From Treponema sp. (GTDB lineage Bacteria; Spirochaetota; Spirochaetia; Treponematales; Breznakiellaceae): a stretch of DNA of 12,381 nucleotides. The translations under genes and the position numbers were made by a program. The notes beneath the pieces were generated by a model. That model was not told the origin of the DNA. It saw nothing but the letters and a program-made list of their open reading frames with translations, and made no database searches. How positions within the stretch are numbered: the stretch's first letter is position 1; each line of letters starts with the position of its first letter. The DNA is taken from positions 1 to 12,381 of the forward strand of contig JAITLF010000345.1 in assembly GCA_031278025.1 (NCBI GenBank), read 5' to 3'. Positions 5,595 to 12,381 of this stretch are shown here, in pieces.

Positions 5595-7229
5595 CTATTC
5601 CAGCAAAGCGAGCAGTTCCCGGATACTCTTCTTCCCAAAACTGACGATACTGTCATTAATAACCAGACAGGGTACGCTCATCACCTTGTACTGTTCCCGG
5701 AGATCGGGGAAATGGTTAAGGTCATAGGCCTCTGCGGTGATGCAGGAATTTTCCGCCGCCATACGCTGGGCCGCCATTACCAGTTCGGGACACATGGTAC
5801 AGGTGAGGGAAACGAGGATCTTCATGGAGACCGGAGTTTTGATGGTCCCCAGGATTTCCGCCGTTTCCGCATCGAGGGGTTGTCCGGGACCCGCGGCATT
5901 ATACAAACCGATAACAAAGGAATTAAATTCATGCCCCCCCGGTACGCCGTGGAAGGCGATACCCCGGTACGTTCCGTCTTCCAGGTAGAGGCCGGCCCAG
6001 GGAGTGTCTTTACCGGAGGATTCCGGCGGGAGTATTTCCAGGCGGAGCTTTCCGGTCATACCGGTTAACTCTTCCATAAAACGCCGCAGTTCTTCCGATA
6101 CGGGACGCTCGTCCAGGGCAAGGCGCAGTACCAGGGGGCGGGCCATCTTTTCAAACACCCCTTCAAGCTGTGCTTTTATTTCAGGTGTAAAGAAGTCCCC
6201 CGGCTCCGTTTTATTTCCCTTCCCGCCGTCCGTCCCCTGGGGCAGGCGGGTTACCGGCGGGACCGGATGAAGACCGGTGGCTTCCTGCATATCCCGGGCG
6301 TATTTTTCCAAAGCGGTGGCGGCTTTTGCTCCGTCCCCTACTGCGGTAACTACCTGGCGCAGATTTTTAACGCATACATCTCCGGCGGCGTAAAGTCCTT
6401 CCACACTGGTTTTCTGATCCCCGTCGGTGATGACATAACCCCGCTCGTCCAGAACGCCCAGGTCCCGAACCAGTTCGACGGCAGGTTCATAGCCCGCAAA
6501 TACAAAAACCCCAAAGGATTCGCCCTCCGGCGGACGGTATTCGGTGATTTCTCCGGTTTTGCCGTTACGCCAGCGGGCGTAGCGCAGAGCCGTATCGCCG
6601 TTCACTTCTTCCAGCTCCGTGTTGGTAAGGACCGTGATCTTTTCGTGGGAACGGGCCGCCTCCGCCGCAGCCTTGGCGCAGGTAAAGTCCGGTTCCCGGA
6701 TCAGAATAGTAACCTGACGGGCGTAGCGGGTTAAAAAAACAGCCTCTTCCGCCGCGGCGAAACCGCCTCCCACCACCAGAATGTCAAGACCGGTAAAAAA
6801 TTCACCGTCACAGGTGGCGCAGTAGGCCACACCCCGGCCCTTAAAGGCTTCTTCCCCCGTAAAACCAATCATCCGGGGATGGGCGCCCGAGGCAAGGAGG
6901 ACCCCAAAGGCCCGGAAGGGACCCCGGGAAGTTTGGACCGTTTTAATCTTGCCCTTAAGGTCCAGGCTCTCAACCCCGGCCAGGAGGAATTCCGCGCCGA
7001 AGCTCTGGGCCTGCCGCCGCATGGAACCGGTAAGGGCCGTACCGCTTGTCCGCTCTACGCCGGGGTAGTTAACTACTTCGGCGGTAATGGTAATCTGTCC
7101 GCCAAAGTGGTCCTTTTCCACCACCAGCACCCGGTAGCGGGCGCGGGCAAGGTACAGGGCGGCGGTCAGCCCCGCAGGACCGCCGCCTATCACGATTGTA
7201 TCGTAGAGATTTTCTTTTTCCTGTTCCAT
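5595..7229 (-). CDS. Thioredoxin reductase-like flavoprotein with C-terminal AhpF-type CxxC domain
   Basis: Predicted NAD(P)H-dependent disulfide reductase of 544 aa, probably the electron donor for the neighbouring AhpC. Residues ~8-315 are a thioredoxin reductase: FAD loop GGGPAG (15-20), redox pair CATC (137-140), nucleotide loop GGGFAA (154-159) and the FAD-closing GLYAAGDV (278-285). A poorly conserved linker (~316-345) leads to ~345-544, which resembles the tandem thioredoxin-fold N-terminal module of AhpF, with redox pair CTMC (477-480) and cis-Pro520 in MSVPC. In AhpF that module is N-terminal, so the order is permuted. The ATG at 7229 is preferred over a TTG at 7238 because AGGA (7239-7242) is 9 nt from the ATG but touches the TTG. 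It lies ~50 bp after ahpC, probably the same transcript. Stop is TAG. Confidence 0.88.
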   Translation of the reverse strand: MEQEKENLYDTIVIGGGPAGLTAALYLARARYRVLVVEKDHFGGQITITAEVVNYPGVERTSGTALTGSMRRQAQSFGAEFLLAGVESLDLKGKIKTVQTSRGPFRAFGVLLASGAHPRMIGFTGEEAFKGRGVAYCATCDGEFFTGLDILVVGGGFAAAEEAVFLTRYARQVTILIREPDFTCAKAAAEAARSHEKITVLTNTELEEVNGDTALRYARWRNGKTGEITEYRPPEGESFGVFVFAGYEPAVELVRDLGVLDERGYVITDGDQKTSVEGLYAAGDVCVKNLRQVVTAVGDGAKAATALEKYARDMQEATGLHPVPPVTRLPQGTDGGKGNKTEPGDFFTPEIKAQLEGVFEKMARPLVLRLALDERPVSEELRRFMEELTGMTGKLRLEILPPESSGKDTPWAGLYLEDGTYRGIAFHGVPGGHEFNSFVIGLYNAAGPGQPLDAETAEILGTIKTPVSMKILVSLTCTMCPELVMAAQRMAAENSCITAEAYDLNHFPDLREQYKVMSVPCLVINDSIVSFGKKSIRELLALLE

Positions 7230-7278
7230 AACGTCCAATCCTGTTACTACGGCGGCGGCTCTCCGCCCGGCAGGGTGT

Positions 7279-7842
7279 TTACAGAAGACCCACCAGGTCG
7301 AGGCTGGGCTTCAGCGTCTCGGCGCCGGGTTTCCATTTGGCGGGACAGACCTGGTCTCCGTGTTCGGCCACGAACTGAGACGCCTGTACCCGGCGGAAGA
7401 TCTCATCGGCGTTGCGCCCCACATTGCCCGCGATGACCTCATAGGCTACGATTCTGCCCTCCGGGTTGATAATAAAATCTCCCCGCTCCGCCAAACCGCT
7501 TTCCTCGATCATTACTCCAAAATCCCGGGCCAGGGCTCCGGTAGGATCCGCCAGCATGGGGTAGCGGATTTTCTGAATGGTCTAGGAAACATCATGCCAG
7601 GCCTTGTGGACAAAGTGGGTGTCACAGGAAACCGAGTAAATTTCGCAGCCGATGGCCTTAAAGTCGTCGTATTTATTTGCCAGGTCCTCCAGTTCGGTGG
7701 GACAGACAAAGGTAAAGTCCGCCGGGTAAAAGAAAAAGACGCTCCACTTGCCAAGAATATCGGCCTTGGTTACGGTTCTGAACACCTTCTCCTGAAAAGC
7801 CTGCACAGAAAAATCACTAACCGCTTTCTGAATCATTGACAT
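7279..7842 (-). pseudogene. ahpC: Peroxiredoxin AhpC interrupted by one in-frame amber codon
   Basis: Typical 2-Cys peroxiredoxin of the AhpC/Prx1 class, which reduces hydrogen peroxide and organic peroxides. The ATG at 7842 has a GGAGG site with 7-nt spacing and gives 187 codons, the same length as E. coli AhpC. Peroxidatic Cys47 is in FTFVCPTE and resolving Cys166 in VCPAKW; SVFFFYPADF (34-43), THFVHKAWH (75-83) and MLADPTGALARDFG (96-109) are fully conserved. Codon 87, which aligns with Glu87 of the E. coli enzyme, is TAG (7582-7584). Both halves are otherwise intact and in one frame. Either the mutation is very recent, or it is a sequencing error, or the amber is read through. TAG is an ordinary stop for two neighbouring genes. 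Alternatively described as two pieces: 7582-7842 (N-terminal) and 7279-7581. Confidence 0.88.
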
Positions 7843-7862
7843 AGTAATGCCTCCATACATGT

Positions 7863-7896
7863 ATAATACTATCCCATGAGTTAGTTAAAGCTAACT
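7863..7896 (-). promoter_or_regulatory. ahpC promoter region with a palindromic operator candidate
   Basis: A perfect inverted repeat, AGTTAG-6 nt-CTAACT (7879-7896), sits where the -35 region of ahpC would be, just upstream of a -10-like TATTAT (7863-7868, minus strand). No good -35 hexamer is present, which fits a promoter controlled by a factor bound at the palindrome. The sequence is not an obvious PerR or OhrR box; the regulator is unknown. Confidence 0.4.
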
Positions 7897-7954
7897 ACAA
7901 ATTCACTATACTCCACCGGCAAACTGTGGTCAAGTGTTTTTTCCGGTTCTCCGG

Positions 7955-7977
7955 ACAGGAAAAAAATTCCTTCCTGT
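7955..7977. repeat. Inverted repeat in the divergent intergenic region
   Basis: ACAGGAA (7955-7961) and TTCCTGT (7971-7977) are perfect inverted arms around a 9-nt AT-rich centre. An alternative pairing uses TTTTTTCC (7937-7944) with GGAAAAAA (7958-7965). It lies between the divergent ahpC and copper-operon promoters, so it may be an operator rather than an RNA structure. Confidence 0.4.
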
Positions 7978-8008
7978 ACAAACAACGCCGGTACGGTCAA
8001 ACGCCGGC

Positions 8009-8034
8009 TTTCAAAAAACATAACTTTTTTGAAA
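8009..8034. repeat. Perfect 10-bp palindrome upstream of the copper operon
   Basis: TTTCAAAAAA (8009-8018), a 6-nt spacer and TTTTTTGAAA (8025-8034) form a perfect inverted repeat, ending 10 bp before a TTGACA hexamer on the plus strand. The position suggests an operator for the copper operon. A GC-rich arm pair GCCGG/CCGGC (7987-7991, 8004-8008) lies immediately to its left. No regulator gene is in the window. Confidence 0.45.
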
Positions 8035-8044
8035 AACCATAATT

Positions 8045-8071
8045 TTGACACAATCTCATGATAGATTTAAG
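8045..8071 (+). promoter_or_regulatory. Possible promoter of the copper operon
   Basis: A consensus -35 TTGACA (8045-8050) is followed after 15 nt by TTTAAG (8066-8071), only four of six matches to TATAAT. Sub-optimal spacing, as in promoters activated by DNA-distorting metal regulators, is one reading; a chance hexamer in AT-rich sequence is another. Confidence 0.3.
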
Positions 8072-8097
8072 GCGCCAAGAGGAGAACAAGGAGCTTC

Positions 8098-10038
8098 ATG
8101 AAAACCCGGACAATCCATATCGGCGGCATGACTTGCGTGAACTGCCAAAACCGGATTGAAAAAAAACTGAACAGTACCGTGGGCGTTGAAAGCGCCGCAG
8201 TGAACTTCGGCGCCGGAACGGCTGTTGTTACCTATAATACCTCGGTGATTACGTTGAGCGGGATTAAGGCGGTTATCGAAAAACTGGACTATACGATACT
8301 CGGCGGCAGGGAACGGACGCCGGTTTCGGAAATTGCCGGCGCCCTGGTAATTATCTTGTCCCTCTATGTGCTGCTGCAGGGCCTGGGGGTAAGCGCCCTG
8401 ACATCGGCTTTCCCGCTGGCGGAAGCGGGCATGGGTTACGGGATGTTGTTTATTATCGGCCTTGTTACCTCGGTTCACTGTGCGGCCATGTGCGGGGGGA
8501 TCAACCTTTCCCAGTGTATTCAAGCTGCGCCGGCGGCAGCCGTTCCGGGCGCAGCCGCTTCCGCCGTCCCGGCAATGGAACGGCGGTGGAAGGTATTGTT
8601 TCCCGCCGTTCTTTACAATGCCGGCCGGGTAGTTTCCTATACGGCGGTGGGAGTTATCGTTGGGGCCCTGGGATCGGTGATCAGCGTATCGGGGCGCTTT
8701 CAGGGAATGGTACAAATTACCGCCGGGGTCTTTATGGTGATCATGGGCCTCAATATGCTTGGTCTCTTTCCCGCCCTGCGCCGTTTTAACCTGCACCTTC
8801 CGAAAATTTTCGCCCGGAAAATTGAAAGTTTCACCGGGGGAACGGCAGGCGCGGATCCTTCTTTGCAATCAGGAACCCGGGGCCCCTGCGGACAAAAGGC
8901 CGGGAACAAAAGCCCCCTGATTATCGGCCTCTTGAACGGCCTTATGCCCTGCGGTCCCCTACAGGCCATGCAGCTCTATGCATTGTCCACAGCAAATCCC
9001 GTGGCCGGGGGCGTTTCCCTGTTTCTCTTCAGCATGGGCACTGTTCCCCTGATGTTCGGTATCGGGGCTTTAAGTTCGGTGTTAAGCAAAAAATTTACCC
9101 GCGGGGTAATGAAGGCCGGGGCAGTTCTCGTAACGGTGATGGGCATGACCATGTTTACCTACGGCCTTGGACTGGGTTTCAATTTTGATCCTGTTGAGAG
9201 GATTGCCGCCGCGGTAAATACATTCGTTCCGGGAACAGGCGGAGCCGAAGCGGAGGTTTTTACGCCGGTGATTAAAGAGGGCGTCCAGATTATCAACTCT
9301 ACGTTAAGTCCGGGGCGGTATCCGGCTATCACGGTACAGCAGGGCGTTCCGGTACGGTGGACGATTAACGCCCCCCAGGGGAGCATCAACGGCTGTAATA
9401 ACCGCATGAATATCCGGGAGTACAAGATCGAACACCGCTTTACCCCCGGCGAAAATGTGATCGAATTTACCCCCGCCAGGACGGGCAGATTTTCCTATTC
9501 CTGCTGGATGGGCATGATCCGCGGTTCCATTACGGTGGTGGAAGAAGGACAAGCCCTGGCGGATACCGGTGAACCCGGTACGGCCCCCTTCCCGGCGGGG
9601 GTGGCGATACCGGTGGACGGCGTGGTCCTGGCGGAACTGCAGGAAGGCGTCTATCAACAGAGGGTAACGGTCACTCTTCGTGATGACGGGATAGAGCCTG
9701 CGATCATCGTGGTCCAGCGGAATATTCCGGCGTTATGGACCATCAACAACGACTCCTCCGATCCCGGGAACAGCCGTCTCATCTTTCCCGCCTACTATGT
9801 GCGGCTGGATATGGAACAGGGGGACAATTTTGTTCAGCTTATGCCGGCGGAGGATTTTGATTTTTCCACCGGAGACCACGTGTTCTACGGTTATGTAAAG
9901 GTGGTTGATGATATACATAATGCGGACATTGAGGCGATAAAGACGGAGGTTTCGGAATTTGAAACATTGATTTACCCTGACGCTTATTTTGAAGAGGCGG
10001 CCCAGGGATCAGGCTGCTGCAGAAGGCAGCCTTTTTAA
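8098..10038 (+). CDS. HMA - DsbD_2/TauE-like membrane - cupredoxin-like fusion protein, copper handling
   Basis: Membrane protein of 646 aa combining several copper-related modules. Residues 1-70 are a heavy-metal-associated domain with GMTCVNC (Cys13, Cys16). Residues ~76-360 hold six or seven hydrophobic segments of the type often annotated as sulfite exporter TauE/SafE or cytochrome-c-biogenesis (DsbD_2, UreH-like) region, with HCAAMCGG (127-134) and NGLMPCGPLQAMQ (280-292), where Cys, Met and His lie within or next to membrane helices. Residues ~385-482 look like a cupredoxin-type domain with Cys433 and SCWMGM (Cys469, Met471, Met473). A second related beta domain (~505-605) has the repeated IPALWTIN pattern but lacks those metal residues. 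The C-terminus ends in CC. With CopA downstream, copper transfer or export across the membrane is likely; direction and substrate are inferred. AAGGAG lies 4 nt before the ATG. Confidence 0.85.
   Translation: MKTRTIHIGGMTCVNCQNRIEKKLNSTVGVESAAVNFGAGTAVVTYNTSVITLSGIKAVIEKLDYTILGGRERTPVSEIAGALVIILSLYVLLQGLGVSALTSAFPLAEAGMGYGMLFIIGLVTSVHCAAMCGGINLSQCIQAAPAAAVPGAAASAVPAMERRWKVLFPAVLYNAGRVVSYTAVGVIVGALGSVISVSGRFQGMVQITAGVFMVIMGLNMLGLFPALRRFNLHLPKIFARKIESFTGGTAGADPSLQSGTRGPCGQKAGNKSPLIIGLLNGLMPCGPLQAMQLYALSTANPVAGGVSLFLFSMGTVPLMFGIGALSSVLSKKFTRGVMKAGAVLVTVMGMTMFTYGLGLGFNFDPVERIAAAVNTFVPGTGGAEAEVFTPVIKEGVQIINSTLSPGRYPAITVQQGVPVRWTINAPQGSINGCNNRMNIREYKIEHRFTPGENVIEFTPARTGRFSYSCWMGMIRGSITVVEEGQALADTGEPGTAPFPAGVAIPVDGVVLAELQEGVYQQRVTVTLRDDGIEPAIIVVQRNIPALWTINNDSSDPGNSRLIFPAYYVRLDMEQGDNFVQLMPAEDFDFSTGDHVFYGYVKVVDDIHNADIEAIKTEVSEFETLIYPDAYFEEAAQGSGCCRRQPF
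10011..10036 (+). terminator. Possible intrinsic terminator or attenuator over the stop codon
   Basis: AGGCTGC (10011-10017) pairs with GCAGCCT (10026-10032) around an 8-nt loop and runs into TTTTT (10032-10036), overlapping the TAA of the fusion-protein gene. Because more copper genes follow on the same strand with their own ribosome sites, it may act as a partial terminator that lowers expression of the downstream genes. Confidence 0.45.
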
Positions 10039-10086
10039 ACGGGCGGCTGTAAAACGGCGGATTTTGGAACTGCCGGGAGGAAACGG

Positions 10087-10224
10087 ATGGATTTTTTGTT
10101 GGCCCATTGGCATTGCATTGTTCCGGTCGTTGGAATTGCGGCGGTCCTGCTTTTGCGGGGTTTCGGCGGCAATATCGAAGGGACGGAAATGCGCCGTCGG
10201 CAAAAGCCGTCGGCGGAAACATAA
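10087..10224 (+). CDS. Small single-helix membrane protein in the copper operon
   Basis: A 45-codon ORF that gene callers may miss. It begins with MDFLLAHWHC and has one hydrophobic segment (about residues 10-23), followed by a basic, hydrophilic tail (MRRRQK at 35-40). The strongest argument that it is real is the GGGAGG ribosome site (10075-10080) with ideal 6-nt spacing, in the correct place between two co-directional genes. His7, His9 and Cys10 close to the membrane could bind a metal, but that is only a suggestion. I do not recognise the family. Its position suggests an accessory role beside the fusion transporter and the DUF2318 protein. Confidence 0.6.
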   Translation: MDFLLAHWHCIVPVVGIAAVLLLRGFGGNIEGTEMRRRQKPSAET

Positions 10225-10234
10225 CGAAGATTAG

Positions 10235-10275
10235 GGACACGCTGAAAAATCCCGGTTGGGTTTTCCGGCGTGTCC
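10235..10275 (+). repeat. Intergenic hairpin between the small membrane protein and DUF2318 genes
   Basis: GGACACGC (10235-10242) and GCGTGTCC (10268-10275) are perfect 8-bp arms; inside, CCC (10251-10253) and GGG (10258-10260) can extend the fold. No T-tract follows, so it is not an intrinsic terminator; an RNA-stability or processing element within the transcript is possible. Confidence 0.45.
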
Positions 10276-10308
10276 GGTAAACGCGTATAACACTTCAGGA
10301 GGCAGTAA

Positions 10309-10794
10309 ATGAAAAGCGTTTTCAGCATGATGCTGGCGTTAATGCCGGTTATGGGTTTTGTTTTTGGATTACAATCCGTATTTGCACAAACCGGTCAGCA
10401 AAACATACTAAAGCCCGCGATTGCCAACCAGGATCTGGTGATCCGGTTGGCGGAAGTAACGGAAAACGCTATCTTTTATCCGGTTGATATTGAAGGAACC
10501 AGGCTGGAGATCTTGGCCGTAAAGGCCCCGGACGGATCTGTGCGTACTGCCTTTAATACCTGCCAGGTCTGTTATGCCTCCGGCCGGGGTTTCTATAAAC
10601 AGCAGGGAACGGTACTGGTGTGTCAGAACTGCGGTAACCGCTTCCGCATGAGCCAGGTAGGGATCCGTTCCGGGGGCTGTAACCCCGTGCCGATTCTCCC
10701 GGCCAATAAAACGGTAACGGATACAACCATTACCATTTCAAAAGATTTCCTAAAAGAGGCTAAAAGCATCTTTACGCGCTGGAGGCGGACTTAA
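10309..10794 (+). CDS. Secreted DUF2318 (FtrD-like) cysteine-rich metal protein
   Basis: Protein of 161 aa with a signal peptide: basic start, hydrophobic core (~5-20) and a likely cut after VFA (24-26), so it acts outside the cytoplasmic membrane or anchored to it. The body matches the DUF2318 / FtrD-like family: [18 protein letters not shown] (79-96) with Cys85 and Cys88, then [12 protein letters not shown] (103-114) with Cys105 and Cys108, and Cys124 in SGGCNPVPI. Two CxxC pairs plus one Cys suggest binding of copper, iron or an Fe-S cluster; FtrD-type proteins belong to metal uptake or redox systems. Larger family members have several N-terminal membrane helices that this one lacks. An excellent AGGAGG site is 6 nt before the ATG. 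Its place between a copper transporter fusion and CopA points to copper rather than iron. Confidence 0.82.
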   Translation: MKSVFSMMLALMPVMGFVFGLQSVFAQTGQQNILKPAIANQDLVIRLAEVTENAIFYPVDIEGTRLEILAVKAPDGSVRTAFNTCQVCYASGRGFYKQQGTVLVCQNCGNRFRMSQVGIRSGGCNPVPILPANKTVTDTTITISKDFLKEAKSIFTRWRRT

Positions 10795-10831
10795 AAAAGT
10801 TTCAGGCAATGACGGTACAAGGAGCAGAAGA

Positions 10832-12259
10832 ATGCTAAACGAAACATTGGCCATAGGCGGAATGACCTGTGCGGCCTGTTCGGCGCGGGTCGAGAAGGCC
10901 CTGCGCAGGCTGGAAGGGATCGAGTCCGCCTCGGTAAACCTTGCCACCGAAAAAGCTGCGGTGGTCTACAATCCCCGGATCCTGCGCTTTTCCGCGATTA
11001 AGGAGGCGGTTGAAAAGGCGGGATACAAGGTTCTGGACTTTTCCAAAGGGGGAGCCGTCGATGAAGACAGGCTGCGGAAGGAAAGGGAAATCAGAATCCT
11101 CAGGACTAAATTTATCGTCGCCGTATCCTTTGCCCTCCCCCTGCTCTACATTGCCATGGCGCCCATGATGGGCGCTATGGCGCCTCCGTGGCTTACCATT
11201 CCCTTTCCCAGGGCTCTGTCGCCGATGAATTTTCCCCTGGTCTATGCGCTGGCGGAACTGGTTTTGGTTATCCCCATTATCATTGCGGGCGGCCGCTTCT
11301 ATACCGTGGGTTTCAAAAATCTTCTTCACCGGAGCCCCAACATGGATTCCCTTATCGCCGTTGGAACTACGGCGGCGGTAATCTACAGCCTCTACAATTT
11401 ATGGCAGATTGCCGGGGGAAATTTTAACGCGGTGGAGTCCCTCTACTTTGAAACCGCCGGGGTTATCATCGCCCTCATTCTTCTGGGAAAAACGCTGGAG
11501 GCCGTATCGAAGGGACGGACCAGTGAGGCCATAAAGAAACTTATGGGCCTTGCCCCGAAAACGGCGATCATCGTAGAGACCGATGCTTCCGGCGGGACAA
11601 CGGAACGGGAGATCCCCATAGACGAAGTGCTTCCCGGCGATATCATTGTGGTAAAGCCGGGAACAAAAATCCCCGTGGACGGAACCGTTACCGGGGGCCG
11701 GACCGCCGTTGACGAATCCATGCTTACCGGCGAAAGCATGCCGGTGGACAAGAAACCCGGCGATCCGGTCTATGGGGCGACCATCAACGCCAATGGGCTG
11801 ATTTATTTTAAGGCGGAAAAAGTCGGCAGCGATACGGCGTTAGCTCAAATCATCAAGCTGGTAGAAGACGCCCAGAGCTCCAAGGCCCCCATCGCGCAGT
11901 TGGCCGATATCGTATCCGGTTACTTTGTTCCCATCGTCTGCGCCATTGCCCTGGCCGCCGGCGCCGCCTGGTTCGCCTCCGCCGCCGCCGGTCTTGTTAC
12001 CCTTCCCGCCGGAAAGTCCGCGCTGGAATTTTCCCTTACTATCTTTATCTCCGTACTGGTCATCGCCTGTCCCTGCGCCCTCGGCCTTGCAACCCCTACG
12101 GCGATTATGGTAGGAACCGGCAAGGGCGCCGAAAACGGCATTTTGATCAAAGGCGGCGAGGCCCTGGAAACGACCCACAGGATCGGCAGGATTGTCTTCG
12201 ATAAAACCGGCACCCTCACCGAAGGAAAGCCCGAAGTTACCGATGTAATAGTCATTGGG
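10832..12259 (+). CDS. copA: CopA-type Cu+ P1B-1 ATPase, 3' end missing
   Basis: Copper-exporting P-type ATPase, partial (about 476 of the usual ~740-800 aa). One N-terminal heavy-metal domain carries [15 protein letters not shown] (Cys13, Cys16); then follow the first four membrane helices (~90-220), the actuator domain with TGES (299-302), the membrane metal motif CPC (413-415) in [20 protein letters not shown], and the phosphorylation site DKTGT (457-461). CPC together with the CxxC domain marks Cu+ specificity. The ATP-binding domain and last two helices are absent: after [13 protein letters not shown] the sequence turns into a hairpin and poly-C, and the open frame that continues to 12346 is proline/alanine low-complexity nonsense. 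AAGGAG is 7 nt before the ATG; the gene starts 37 bp after the DUF2318 gene. Confidence 0.93.
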
Positions 12260-12381
12260 GGGGATCGGACTTGCTTCGCAAGTCCGTGTCTCCCCCCCCC
12301 CGCCACCCCCCCCCCCCCCGCCCCCGCCCCCGCGGGGGTGGGGTAACCCCCCCCCGGGGGGGGGCCCGCCCCCCCCCCCCC
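12258..12381. other. Degenerate poly-C/poly-G contig end
   Basis: From about 12258 copA homology stops. A perfect hairpin (GGACTTGC, TTC, GCAAGTCC; 12267-12285) is followed by runs of C interrupted by G blocks to the end. This looks like a repeat-induced assembly break or low-quality sequence rather than biology. The hairpin itself could be a genomic palindromic repeat. Confidence 0.7.

Noticed and set aside
7582..7584. Pyrrolysine or other programmed amber recoding in ahpC
   Set aside because: TAG is the ordinary stop of two neighbouring genes, no PYLIS-like context is evident, and position 87 is not catalytic; mutation or sequencing error is simpler.
8056..8868. Minus-strand open frame opposite the copper fusion gene
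   Set aside because: Composition is His/Arg/Gly-rich with no domain, and the opposite strand encodes conserved HMA and membrane motifs.
12286..12381. C/G tracts as a tandem repeat or CRISPR-like array
   Set aside because: There are no repeat units or spacers, only homopolymer runs at the window end, best explained as low-quality sequence.

Overview
The window reads as a compact, GC-rich bacterial chromosome segment, probably from an anaerobe or microaerophile. A spirochaete (Treponema-like, gut-associated) is my best guess from general impression of the redox and copper genes; no 16S or other marker is present, so the taxonomy is low confidence. The last ~120 bases are poly-C/poly-G sequence typical of a poor contig end.

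Left part, 111-5478, all on the minus strand: a six-gene sulfur cluster, transcribed cysM-like > mec-like JAMM protease > CysO/MoaD-like sulfur carrier > MoeZ-type E1-rhodanese > family 2A encapsulin shell > cysteine desulfurase cargo. Five of the six genes overlap or sit within 27 bp of the next, and a good sigma70-type promoter lies upstream of cysM. The encapsulin plus desulfurase pair is the known family 2A sulfur-storage nanocompartment. The other four genes make up a complete sulfur-carrier-dependent cysteine synthesis and release pathway. Finding both in one apparent operon suggests a module that stores sulfane sulfur in a protein shell and moves it through a rhodanese and a thiocarboxylated carrier back into cysteine. 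The carrier has a 15-residue tail beyond its Gly-Gly, which the neighbouring JAMM protease may remove. The operon is followed by a ~100 bp element of mutually exclusive hairpins (10-109).

Middle, 5595-7842, minus strand: a peroxide-defence pair. It holds a typical 2-Cys peroxiredoxin AhpC of exactly the usual length but broken by one in-frame TAG, and downstream a thioredoxin-reductase-like flavoprotein carrying an AhpF-type glutaredoxin-like module at its C-terminus, the reverse of the AhpF order.

A 255 bp divergent intergenic region (7843-8097) is rich in palindromes. To its right, on the plus strand, is a copper-handling operon: an HMA / DsbD_2-like membrane / double-cupredoxin-like fusion protein, a small one-helix membrane protein (45 aa, too short for many gene callers), a secreted DUF2318 (FtrD-like) cysteine-rich protein, and the N-terminal two thirds of a CopA-type Cu+ ATPase cut off by the degenerate end of the window.
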